A stretch of DNA of 64,000 bases, taken from Amyelois transitella. Taxonomy: Eukaryota > Arthropoda > Insecta > Lepidoptera > Pyralidae. Where the stretch lies: assembly GCF_032362555.1 (NCBI RefSeq), contig NC_083535.1:6634001-6698000 (forward strand), given 5' to 3'. This document shows positions 44,585-55,747 of this stretch, in pieces. A model generated the notes under the pieces. That model was not told where the DNA came from and did not search any database. It saw nothing but the letters and a program-made list of their open reading frames with translations. A program made the position numbers and the translations under genes. Each line of letters begins with the position of its first letter. Position 1 is the stretch's first letter.

Positions 44585-44720
44585 CTACATACATAAAGTC
44601 ACGTCTATATCCCTTGTGGGGAAGACAGTCTTGAAAAGACTGAAGGGCCACGTTCAGCTGTTTGGCTTAATGATAGAATAGATATTCAAATAGAGACAGG
44701 TTGCCAGCAACTTAAAACGA
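44585..44720 (-). repeat. Dispersed repeat family A, 3' half
   Basis: Plus-strand text ACATACATAAAGTCACGTCT, CCCTTGTGGGGAAGACAG, CACGTTCAGCTGTTTGGCTT, ending near GACAGGTTGCCAGC. An internal piece (AGCCAA) is missing compared with the next copy. Confidence 0.8.
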
Positions 44721-44914
44721 AAATCATCGTCATATGGCGGAAGATGTCAAAACAATTTAATGTTCATTCAGTCCGTTTAGTCAAATATGAGGTCAAATCT
44801 CACTCTGTTTTTTCTCAAAAGGATTGTCACCAATTTTATTATTTTATCCGCATGAGCCTGAACACATTTATTGACGAATGCAAATTTATTATTTAAAAAT
44901 ATAAGTATTTATTA

Positions 44915-45185
44915 ACATACATACATATCATCACGTCTATATCCCTTGCGGGGTAGACAGAGCCAACAGTCTTGAAAAGACTGAAAGGCCACGTTCAGCT
45001 GTTTGGCTTAATTATTGAATTGAGATTCAAATAGTTAGTGACAGGATGCTTGCCCATCGCCTAAAAGAAGAATCCCAAGTTTATAAGCAAATCCCTTTCC
45101 AGTCGCCTTTTACGACATCCATGGGAAAGAGATGGAGTAGCCCTATTCTTTTTTCTATTTGTGCCGGGAACCGCACGACACTGCA
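44915..45185 (-). repeat. Dispersed repeat family A, most complete copy
   Basis: Runs from the (CATA)n end and ACGTCTATATCCCTTGCGGG through GGTAGACAGAGCCAACAGTC, CACGTTCAGCTGTTTGGCTT, CATCGCCTAAAAGAAGAATC, CGCCTTTTACGACATCCATG and GGAAAGAGATGGAGTAGCCC to GTGCCGGGAACCGCACG. The sense strand is minus, ending in (TATG)n. No ORF is carried. Use it as the reference for the other copies. Confidence 0.85.
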
Positions 45186-45369
45186 TTTATTAACTCGTCA
45201 ATAATATTTCATAAGAATTTATCTTGGAAAGACGTTTTTAATTACTTATCTGATAATGATAGAATCTATTAAATACATATCATTAACAATGATAGGTACT
45301 TATAAAATTTGGAACATGTGGAAACACAGGTACCTATCATGCGGAACGGAATCGTCATGGTTATAAAAA

Positions 45370-45840
45370 CAGACAAGTGCGTGTCGGGCCACACGCATTA
45401 TAGGGTTCCGAAGTTGTGAATGCCAACTTTGAGTTCACTTGACACACTATTCACAATATACTTTATCTATCCCGCAAGGGATATAGACGTTGATTTTACC
45501 TTCGGAAACTTAACTATACTTATTTGTTGAATTGAAAAGGCTAATCTTGGGTACAAATGGGAGATAATAGATTTAATTTAATGTTTGCAGACTTTGCTTT
45601 TATTCTAAAATGTGAATTTCACTAAAATAATCATTACCCCCTTTAATAATTACTTTGTTATTTTATAATTTATGATTGTTGGAAGGAATACGAAAAAAAA
45701 ATACGTTTATTGTATTGGGACCTTCAAATTTTTTGTGGTTATTTGTTGTTACAGCCGCAACGGAAATACCTACATACTTTTTAGAAATTTCAGCTGGGCG
45801 ATGGACAGATTTTAGGTACGGAACCCCAAAAACATGTTTG
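45370..45840 (+). repeat. Common lepidopteran repeat with GGGTTCCG / CGGAACCC ends
   Basis: The left end CAAGTGCGTGTCGGGCCACA, TATAGGGTTCCG and the right part TGTGGTTATTTGTTGTTACA, CGGAAATACC, TTTTAGGTACGGAACCCC correspond to a repeat frequent in moth genomes. The centre is atypical and includes a family A scrap (45465-45495). Paired small frames at 45663-45873 on both strands are artefacts. Confidence 0.5.
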
Positions 45841-46595
45841 AGCGTCAATACCCCATGCCCCGACTACGGGTAATGCCGCTTAAACATGTTTATTTTCTGT
45901 TGTGCTTCTTCTATTAGTAGGACAAAGATATGTATATCCCTTTTTGATAAATTGTTGATTAACCAATAGTTAAACACAGTTTTTATTACTTTAATCAGTT
46001 TTGAAATAATATAAACAATTAAAAAAATACGGCATATTTTACTTAAGTGAACACCATTCACTAATAAAAGTAATTTTAATGAAATTGGCCGCCGTGTTAT
46101 GGTTGTGAAATTCTATGAGCATTATGAAAAAGCACTTGGTGCATTTTCCTATTTGTTTTAGAAGATTAATCATTGGACTAGGTACGCTTATTTCTGTTTT
46201 AAAATTCGCTATGAACGCCGTAATTTTGAACGTACGTCTAGTACTTATAAGTCGATGCTTAAAACTTACACTTAAGCCAAAATAGTGCGATCGCCTTAAT
46301 AGCGGCAATCTTAAGGAGATCATTTTATTACAATGTAAAGTTCTGGGACCAGAACTTCGGGTTATTATTTATGACCACATTTTTGTGGGAAATTCCAGAA
46401 AGAGGTAGTTATCTTATGTTACCCCTGAAGATTTTGTCTGGTTCTACCAAAATCGGTTAAATAGTATTTGAGTAAATTGTTTGCAGAACAAAAAAAAAAC
46501 ACTTTTCTCTCTACGAGTATACCTACCTAATATGAGTACGGATGACTGATGACTAACTTGTAAAAAAACTGCGCAAAATTGCATAGAAATCGGAA

Positions 46596-46643
46596 ACAAA
46601 ATGACAATAGAGCTGCTGTATTACAGCTCTATTGTCATTTTGT
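46596..46643. repeat. Perfect 20-bp inverted repeat, 8-base loop
   Basis: ACAAAATGACAATAGAGCTG at 46596-46615 and its exact reverse complement at 46624-46643. It lies in plain intergenic DNA about 430 bases before the 697-aa gene. Confidence 0.88.
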
Positions 46644-46722
46644 AGGAACAAGGTAGGTAATTATGTGACATAACGTTGTTTATGAAGAAGGGCACCCTTA
46701 AAAGTATAGTATGATGTTGCTA

Positions 46723-46817
46723 CCTAGGTAGGAAAAATTGCAGAGATCGTGGCAAGTGGAAAGAGGTAGTCTCTGCCTACCCCTCCGGGAAAGAGGCGTG
46801 ATTTTATGTATGTATGT
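46723..46817 (+). mobile_element. 5'-truncated LINE insertion (95 bp) with target duplication
   Basis: Flanked by a 12-bp direct repeat ATGATGTTGCTA (46711-46722 and 46818-46829). The insert is the 3' end of the same LINE family as 32438-33010: GATCGTGGCAAGTGGAAAG, CCTACCCCTCCGGGAAAG, AGGCGTGATTTTATGTATG. The tail microsatellite merges into the duplication. It sits about 240 bases upstream of the 697-aa gene start. Confidence 0.85.
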
Positions 46818-47069
46818 ATGATGTTGCTATAATTTACCATTACCTTGCTTTATTTAATCCTGTACCGTACAATAATCACATGATGTCTACACAATGTGCT
46901 GATTGTGAAACCGTACAAAGACAAGATCTGAACAAAGTAAGTATCGAGCTCATTTCGCCATGCATCGAAAAAGCTGATGCATTCAAATTTGCACGGTAAT
47001 TTACGGGTCTAGTAATTTGTTTTGAGGTTGACTGATTGACGCGTGCTGATGTTAATTATTTTTATTGTA

Positions 47070-50045
47070 ATGAGTACACCGAGACGTAATGCCGCATTTG
47101 CTCTGGGGACTTCGTTAAAAATGTTTGTGCTAATCTTAGTCCTTTTCGTGTATGACTCCATCTGTGAGCCACAGTCATGCAACGATTACTGCACTCAACT
47201 GTAAGTACTAGTATACCTATATGTACCTACTGATAAAATAAAAATACTTATGTACCTACTAAGATAATGTGGTTGTTGGCACTTTAAGACCACTTTATTT
47301 GTTTCCCATGTAGGTACGTCGTAAAAGGCTACTTAAGAATAACCCAAAATATATATTTCATTCTGGTATATTATTATATTTTTGCACTAGGTAGGTATCG
47401 TGTAAATGTGACTTTCCTAATCCAATCATGGTCAAAAGGCATACGCCGTGCTTTTCTCCAGAGATGTGAGGGTGTAACCCTCACACGTTTCAATTAGATC
47501 GATACGTGGTTTTATGATCTCAACTCTAAACTCTGTAACTTTAAAACAACCGAATTTAATGAAATTTTACATGGACGAAGAATAAAGAGTGTGGCGAAAT
47601 CTATAGGTACGCCACAAGTTACAAAAATAAAATCACGCGATGCTATCAGTAAAAAACAGCGAAAAACCTAAATCGCGCAAGCAAAGATTTCATGGAGCTA
47701 TATAAACAACCTCCGACACAACATCGTCGGAGCCGTGGTTCCCCAGGCATAACACCTAGTCTCGTGGAAGATCTTCCCTTTGGTGGCGGTCGCGCCGAAT
47801 CATCGCTTTCGCTACAATAGGAAGTACTTAACTTTTTAAAACAATGACCCATTGAAGCGAAGAGCCAGGGAAAATTATCTAATAAATAGTCATACAGCAG
47901 AAGCCATCGTTCTAAATTATTTCATACCTAAGAAATTTAAGGCATCTACTGTAGATATTTAACCCCGTTCAAATGCTTACTCACTAATACATACTTTATT
48001 TAGGCTACCTAAGCGAGGATAACGAAGGAAACTGAAATAATTTTTTACGGTGTTTAATAATAATGCTGTTTATGTGTTACAGACTATCCGGTCAAATTGG
48101 AGCCACTTGGAATTTCGTGTGCAATTGTAACTCTCAAAATGAAAATAAAGAAACTAATAAAACGAAACGAAATATAGATAACAGTGCAATATATTATGAG
48201 CCCCTAGAATATAACTCTACATCAAACGAGTTACACAATATAAATCAATCATTTGTCATTTTAAATCCAACTTCCTATAATAGAAATATTTCGAATCTTA
48301 AATCGGAAATTCACGAAAAACACAAGGCTGGCAATGATCTTATTAATGTATCTGATAACATTGTGGAAAATCAACCCTTCTATTTAGACATAGACATCAA
48401 AGAGAGTCCTGAACCAGGAAGATCTTCTCAAAATTATAACGATATCGATAATTTGCAGTTAACTGAACGAAATCTGAAAGATTGTATAGATCTTCACATG
48501 ATGATATATTTTAGAAGAAACGGTAGTAATGAAATAAAGAAAATTGTAGATGAAGACAATATTAAGAAATATTTTCATATTTCGGATGCTAATTTGATGA
48601 TGGAACTCAATAGTAAATGTCATCTTCCGTCTAAGGTTCTTGAGCAAAGTTTACTCCAAATAGAAGATATACTTAAATCAAATGAATATCCTCAATTTTC
48701 TGGAACAGACGATTATACAACGAGCCATTCAATTAAGGTAAATTCAAAGGATGCTCTTATTAGTAATGACGATAATGATGACTCATCAGTTTCCAGTTCA
48801 TATGAAATGTCTACAAAACTACCTGTGATTGACTTTTCTAGAAATACTGGTAAAAGTAAAAACCCTGACACATCTTTGAAACATAGTTATCATAATAAAC
48901 TTGATTGGGATTCCGATTTTAGGAAAGGCATACCTGAAAAGATACTGATAAGAACAGCTAACAAAAACAATTCTTATTACACGACAGTAACTAAGCAATC
49001 GGAATTGAACCAGAACCTTACAATGTCACTTACAACAATAAGTGGCAGTACAGGAAAGGAAAATCAAATTGCTATTCACGATTCAAATAATCATAACATA
49101 AAAAACAAATTCAAAGATATTTCGTCAAATGACACGAACTCGCAATATATGAGTATAAACAATATTAAAAATAGGGATCCAATGCCTGAAAATTTTAAAT
49201 TTAAAGAGACGGCAAATCTTGAAAATATTAGTAGTAACATGAAAGATTTTTCGATAGTGACATCTACGATTATTATTCCTGCTGAAGATGAAATTGATAA
49301 AATCAGGGAAATAAAACTGAATTATGATATCGATACCACAACACAAAATGCAATCATTGAGGACAAGTCGACAAACGTTATTTATAATAACGGAAACGCA
49401 ATGAAATATTATAATAGTGGCAGCAGTTACACAATAAAAGGGTTAAATTCTAAACAAAATAGCAGCCTTGGCCAAAGCTTAAAAAATTTGCCATATCGGA
49501 ACATCAATAAAAGTGAAAAACGTTTTGATTTGGCATTCACAACAGAAGCCGATCAAACAACAATTTTTTTTGAGGATAAAAGCGATTTAGATATCAGTCA
49601 TAGCATGCTCCAATTAGCTGTTCCCTTATTAGAAAGCAACAAATCAATTGGTTTCACTTATTTAAACCGTACAACAGCGCCTGAAAATGAAATAAAATTA
49701 TCCAAAATAGTTGTTACGGAATATTCAAATGATACAGTTGTCAGTATTATTGACGGCATTGAAAATCTAAGTAAAAGCGAGTTCAATACAAAAAAAAATG
49801 ATAAAGTGGCACACCAAAATAATAGTGATGGCGAAGATATTAAAATATCCGGGAATCTTTATTTTAAGTCTAAGAAATTACTTATACCGATGCGTTTTAT
49901 TCAGGCACCCGATGGAAGAGTTGATTTAACATTCGATGGGAGTTCTTTTTGTGAAAACTTAATTAGGAATAAAAGATCCAATGGTATTATTACTATGTTA
50001 TGTAATTATACAGTTAATGAATGTAATAAAGCCATTAACAAATAA
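47070..50045 (+). CDS. Unrecognised secreted Asn/Ser-rich protein, 697 aa
   Basis: Two exons, 47070-47200 and 48083-50045, joined in phase 2 by an 882-base GT..AG intron (CT/GTAAGT, TTACAG/A). Exon 1 encodes a signal sequence: hydrophobic core MFVLILVLFVYDSIC, residues 18-32, so Met18 is an alternative start. Cysteines at 32, 37, 41, 57 and 59 (CNDYC, then VCNCN) suggest a small disulphide module spanning the splice junction. KTKR follows soon after (NKTKRNIDN). Next come about 550 residues of low-complexity, Asn-, Ser-, Asp- and Lys-rich sequence with many N-glycosylation sites and no cysteines apart from a few isolated ones. The C-terminal 90 residues are less biased (LIPMRFIQAPDGRVDLTFDG, three Cys) and contain RNKR at 672-675, a furin-type site. 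The reading frame is intact over 2 kb of AT-rich DNA, so it is under selection or recent. I do not recognise a family. Confidence 0.75.
47640..47820 (+). repeat. Dispersed repeat family B, copy 3, in the intron of the 697-aa gene
   Basis: CTAAATCGCGCAAGCAAAG, CTCCGACACAACATCGTCGG, CCAGGCATAACACCTAGTC, CTTCCCTTTGGTGGCGGTCG and GCCGAATCATCGCTTTCGCT. The minus open frame at 47646-47852 is the reverse of this repeat. Confidence 0.7.
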
Positions 50046-50287
50046 TAAAACACTCATCTTGCTGCTATTTTATTCGTTGGTATAGTGCTACCCAACCCAC
50101 AGTTTTTGATGTTAAGTAATAGTTCTATAACAGACCATTTAAAAATGTACCTGTATAACAACTTATATGTAAACCGAATGTCATTAAAATCAGTTCAGCA
50201 TTTTATCCGTGCAAGCGTAATTAACAGACAGACAAACACAAATATGGCGATAATATGGCGAAATCAAACATCGCCAATATGAACTTT

Positions 50288-50293
50288 AATAAA
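50288..50293 (+). terminator. Polyadenylation signal of the 697-aa gene
   Basis: AATAAA about 245 bases after the stop. Another AATAAA overlaps the stop region at 50044 but would be too close. Confidence 0.4.
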
Positions 50294-50710
50294 GAGGTCA
50301 TACTTTGAAAGTGAAACTAAACGCACCCAGAACTGCGTTGGAGCTACCAACCTTACCTAAAATTATATCGATATCATAGACTAAAGACTAAAATGCAAGC
50401 ATGTTGATATTTCAACCTGGTGCAACACTATTACCCTCCCTCCTACTCGTCTACATTGCTACAAACTTTTATTTACCAATGTTGATGGCGCTAGTATCTA
50501 TGTAAATTGGATCTAAATTTGTCAAATAGTATGATTTTTTTTTTAGTTCTTATAGTGGCCACTAGCCTTGTTAACTTTGTTTCACTTCACTACACATCAA
50601 GCCGCCATGAAGCTTATCTGTCAATCGTAACGATCGAAGAGTGGAACATCAAGGAGAGGTCGTGGAGGATTTTTACCATCTAGCCACCATCGCCGTTCGC
50701 CAATTACACC

Positions 50711-53451
50711 ATGGCTGATACCGAAAAGGCGCCGCAGCCGCAGCCCCAACAGCAGCAGCAATCGGAACAACCAGCTCAGCCGCAACAAGCTAAAGCGGCG
50801 GCTAAACAAAAGCAGGTCATCGGTAAGTGCTACGCCATCTTAGTTTTGCTTGCCCGGCATCATGTTGGAAGCACATGGTCATAAAATGAAATAAGGGATT
50901 TTTAGGGTTGATTTTTCTTCAATGGCATTTAATTAACGGGGAAATAGGATATATTCAACTAAGTTTTGATAAATGGGATAATTTTAAACTGGTTGATAGT
51001 ATGTTGACCCTAAAGCATATATCTACGTAACTATCATCTACGAAATCAATACTGAAGATGCTTCCCACTCTGTAACAACTGCGTTGTATGCACCTTTATA
51101 CGTATTGATTTTGTTTTACTTATGCGACGCATGTGCCCATTGCGAATGTTTGCGCGCCAACTCTTCTGTTACCTATTTATGTAGAAACCTGCTCAATTGC
51201 TCTTAAAATAAACAAATTCACCATAAATAATATCATTAAACAAAAATATATCCTACCCTTTTTTTGTCCCTGACTTGTGACTAAACAGGAAATAATAAAT
51301 CTATCTCTAACCGTCCTGCATACACGATACACGTCAAATGTAAAATGGTAGGCCATTTGTAAGAATTATTACTTTTGAAACGACATCGAAAATAAGAATT
51401 ATTAAAAATAAATTATTTTTAACATACCTACTTTTGCATGCAAATAAGTATTTGTTTTATCCTACCTACATTTATATAAAGGCAGGGAAGTATATGTAAG
51501 TACATTAATTAAATTAATATTCAATGTGTTCTAATACAATTGCAATTGCACTTTATTGCTTGCGAACAAATTCTGTTGTTGTCTTTACTTGTATTTTAAG
51601 GATGCTTGTATAATTTTGTCATTAAATATTACTTATTATTTTGGTTCAGTATCTTTGATATTATTAATGCGAATATGGTTCAATACTGACACCTTTGAAA
51701 GGTTCTGTTGGATAATTGTAATATCTGTTGGACAATTGTGCCTTTGTCTACTGACAATCAAGCTGAGCATCAAGATATAGTAGCTGTGAAAATACCTTTA
51801 ATCTATAGAAATTAATTAAAAACAGCTAATGTTTAACAAATGCTATATGCGATTTTATTAGCATTGCATTTTTATAATATAAAATTTATAAGTATGCAGT
51901 GCAGGTCAACATACTGTCAAAATTAGAAACTTATTCCAATTATTATTTATATATTTATAAAGAACTTTTAAAATACAAAGAATAATTCACATGTTTATTC
52001 TTATTTTACAGCTGAGAAAGTTTCGGGTACTGTGAAATGGTTCAATGTGAAGAGCGGATATGGTTTCATCAACAGGTAACTACTTTATATAATGACTATG
52101 AAACTTTTAAAAATACCTAGGGCTTACATTGTGTCATATCACTTTTAACTTTTAGAATCATCTCAATCTTTTTTCAATTAGGAATGACACCAAGGAGGAT
52201 GTGTTTGTGCACCAAACTGCAATTGCCCGGAATAACCCACGTAAGGCTGTGCGCTCGGTCGGCGACGGAGAGGCGGTGGAGTTCGCCGTGGTCGCCGGGG
52301 AGAAAGGCTACGAGGCGGCCGGAGTGACGGGCCCCGGCGGCGAGCCTGTCAAGGGCTCGCCCTATGCAGCTGACAAACGCCGCGGCTTCCATCGCCAGTT
52401 TGTAATCAAGATATAATTTATACATCTTTCTGTCATAGTCTTAGCCTTATCCAGTTATCTGATGGCGAGTTTTTCCGAAAAAGATCGATCTACATCAGTA
52501 AATTTTTATAAAATGACGCATCACTTAGTACAATCTGTATGGTAGTAGATTACTAACGTTTCATCATGAAGATAAGTGAAACATGAGATTTGCTTAAACA
52601 TAAAAATATTTCAGATATTACCCCCGTCAAGGCGGCGGACGGGGCGGTGAAGGCGCTCCACGTAGAGGTATGGGTAGACGCGGGCCCCCGCCCAACCAGG
52701 GGGGCGCTCAGGGGGATGAGGGGCAGGAGGGCAGCGCACCACCACAGCGCAGGTCAGTTGTTAATCATCACTACCAACCAGGCTGAATATCCTTTGTTTG
52801 AATGATGAATACCTGTATGTAAGATAGTGATTAAAAAACATAGTGAGGTAGATAGGTAACCGGCACATTTGGGCTGCGGGATATAAGTAATGTTTATCTA
52901 ATTTTGGTTTCCACTGCAAGGATGCAGACGTCTGACAGCAGTCTGTGTAAAAACTTGATTGTTCTCCTACATTTGTTGAGGCCTATAAACAGAATTGTAT
53001 CGTTCCATTTCGTCCTTTGGTGCTCAGCTTCTCCAGCCATTCCAAGATCACAGTCATAGGCGGAACTTGTGCTTGTCTGAGAGGTGAAAATGCAAGCATG
53101 ACTCGCATTAGGATGATGAAATTTTTCATATTAAAAACCACCATTTTATGTCAACACGTAATGCTTATTGACAGTTACTTCCGCCGCAACTTCCGTGGAG
53201 GACGTCGCGGCGGCGGGCCGGGCCCGATGAACCGCGGCGGATACCGACGCGCTCGCCCGCGCAACTACCAGGGCCAAGGTGGATCTGCGCCTGCCGGACA
53301 AGGGAACCAAAGCCAACGCCAGAATGGCCAGGAGGGCGATTCCCCAGCCACTGCCTCCTCCCCGCAGCCACCGCAGCAGGCTAAGCCCAAGAACAACAAC
53401 AAACCAGCCGGTACCACCATTGAGACAACCACCAATGAGAGCCAGGCCTAA
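50711..53451 (+). CDS. yps: Y-box protein (cold-shock domain RNA/DNA-binding protein)
   Basis: Binds mRNA and single-stranded nucleic acid and regulates translation and mRNA storage in the cytoplasm. Five exons: 50711-50822, 52012-52075, 52182-52397, 52615-52752, 53175-53451, all GT..AG in phase, giving 268 aa. The N terminus is Pro/Gln-rich ([12 protein letters not shown]). The cold-shock domain, about residues 38-115, has RNP1 KSGYGFIN (51-58) and RNP2 DVFVHQTAI (65-73), then [12 protein letters not shown]. The C-terminal half is the usual Arg/Gly-rich tail ([30 protein letters not shown]) ending in a Pro/Asn/Gln-rich segment. For exon 3 I chose donor CA/GTTTGT because it keeps phase with exon 4; the GT two codons later (TTT/GTAATC) would not. 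Exon 4 is 138 bases with equal phases on both sides, so it can be skipped in frame. Coding DNA is strikingly GC-rich compared with its introns. Confidence 0.93.
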
Positions 53452-53852
53452 ACACCTGCAGCCGTACGGAGTGGCACACTCCCTCAATGTAGTGCATGTT
53501 AATTCTAGATGTGCCACACGTCCATCACAACTATCTGTCTCGTCTGTTCAACTGAAGAGTGTTCGTTTTAATGTTGTTGCAGACATTCTCTAAGATCTAC
53601 TGTTAACATCAATTATTTGTCTCGGTGATAATGTTGGAGGGGGTTTTAAATATGGAACTGCATAGGTATCATGGATCAGAGATGTGATATTTTTATTATT
53701 AAATTAATATATTGTCTTGTTTGAATGTTTGTACTTGCAATATTTGGTTGTATAACATTAGATTGTGTACACTATTTTAACAGTTTGAAATTTTCAAAAC
53801 AATCATATGTATGTACACATTTTCAGAGTGATTTTAATCTCCAAGGGGATAA

Positions 53853-53858
53853 AATAAA
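53853..53858 (+). terminator. Polyadenylation signal of the Y-box gene
   Basis: AATAAA in GGGATAAAATAAATG, 400 bases after the stop. A (TA)n run follows at 53888-53902. Confidence 0.5.
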
Positions 53859-54936
53859 TGTTGTGCAATGAAATAATAATAATATTTATATATATATATA
53901 TATGTAGATAAATTGAGAAATGATGTGCAGGTTCCAATGCCCCAAGACGTAACTTTAACGCAAGTCCTTTTTATTTTTAAATCTAATGCATATGTTTTGT
54001 ATGCTGACATTATTTTAACCATACCCTATTTTAATTTTAATTTGTTTTCATACCAAGTCTTGGTATGTCAGGTATTTTTACTTGTTTGTTTCCTTGATTG
54101 TGGGCAACAATTGAAAACCATACTTTTCGACAACAGCTTGGGCGTCGATTAGTTTGTAGATTGTTATACCGTAAATTGCAAGGAAATTCATCAGTTTATG
54201 GTATATCAGTTTTCTTAGTCCATATTTTTAAAATGTGTCCTATTTTTTAGTTCTAAATTTTTTTTGCATAATATCATCTCTTATGTCAAATTGCGTATTA
54301 TAACCAAACTTTTTTTTATTTGCATTTTTAGTATTTTAACTTGAAAGGTAATTATTTTTTTCTTGAATGAATGTAAAACTTAACACTCTCAGAAAATAAT
54401 AAACTTCTTTTTACCTGTGTGAAACATATTTTATTTATTAGCAATAACAAATTATTTCTATAAATTATCACTAGATACCGTTTTCTCTCTTTTAGACTAG
54501 GTTCTGCGCGGGGGCTCTCATAACAAATTTTCAAAAAAGTAGTTACTCCATTTTTGAGATTCAAAATAGAGACAGGAAAGACAGGTAGATCCAGTAATTT
54601 TTGTTGATAAACGTTATGTATAATATGACACTAAAATGATTTTATCGTTATAGTTATTATACTCATTTCAAACTTTACAATGGGCCCTTATAACTTTCAT
54701 GATAATTATTTTTAAGTAAGAACCTCTACCGCCAATGGCTGCTTTACACATTTGTAATATAATAGGGTTTTTGTTATAGTACTACATTTGTAATTCTGAC
54801 GCATAATTCGAGCTAGAGAGAGATGAGATTGTAGAGTATTAATAGTACGAGATCCGGCTGCAAAATCACTACGTTCATCGCGTAGTTAATCAAACTCACA
54901 TTTTAACATACATTTATGAATAGGATAATACATATA

Positions 54937-54986
54937 TAATATGAGGCTAAGGCAATATAGGATTATATTGCCTTAGCCTCATATTA
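54937..54986. repeat. Perfect 23-bp inverted repeat, 4-base loop
   Basis: Left arm 54937-54959 begins TAATATGAGGCTAAGGCAAT. The right arm 54964-54986 is its exact reverse complement, with GGAT between. Confidence 0.9.
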
Positions 54987-55709
54987 CTCGGATAATATTA
55001 AGCTAGTTTCACTTTAGCTTCTATCACAAAACGCTATTACGAAGTTGCTATATATATTTTCAATTTTGACGTTATAAAAATAATGTGGTTGCTAGCCCAT
55101 CGCCTAAAAGTGTAGAATCTCAACAATAGCATATGCCTTAATCGCCTTTTACGACATTCATGGGAATCAAAGTGATGGAGTGGCCCTATTCTAAAGGTCT
55201 TTAACAAACGGTCTATGATGTATGATAGGTAGTCAAATGGCAGGACGCGCGCCGAAACTAGTTTTATATTACCGCAGTGCTCTCGTACCTACTTATTTAC
55301 CTTTGGCAGAGGGAAACGTTAAGAAGTGGCGTCTCTATTCTGGATTAATACTTAAAGGTTGTAAGCCCATCGGCTACAAGAAGAATCACAAGTTTGTTCT
55401 ATTTTTTAATACTTGATCGAAGACTCTTAAGTAGAAAAATATGGAGTGCTTCTATTCTATAGTGTCGAGAACCCCACATGGCAATTTATACAAAAATAGA
55501 AATGTAACATAAGGTTACTTATATATACGAGTATGTTAATCTAAAATTATTGTTGGCATTGTAAAAAAATCATGAACGTCAAGATGGCGGAGCCACCTCG
55601 CAAAACACAAATATTGTCGAACCAGCCCTTAGTACCTGGTTTGTACCTGTTGGTACCTATATCAAAAAAGTTTGTACCTCAAAGAATTCAAAAATATCGA
55701 TTGTGATAT

Positions 55710-55747
55710 GTGGTTCCTCCATCTTGACGTCAAAATGGAGGAACCAC
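55710..55747. repeat. 38-bp palindrome with one mismatch, centred on a CRE site
   Basis: GTGGTTCCTCCAT and ATGGAGGAACCAC flank TTGACGTCAA, so the whole is self-complementary except for one C:A pair. Related text (GTCAAGATGGCGGAGCCACC) lies at 55577-55598, and CGTCAAGATGACCACAC at 55779. Confidence 0.75.

Noticed and set aside
45663-46323. Several 61-94 codon frames on both strands
   Set aside because: They overlap interspersed repeat sequence and each other; no domain.
53146-53517. 123-codon minus-strand frame and smaller ones over the last Y-box exon
   Set aside because: Shadows of a GC-rich, Arg/Gly-coding exon; the sense frame is clearly the real one.
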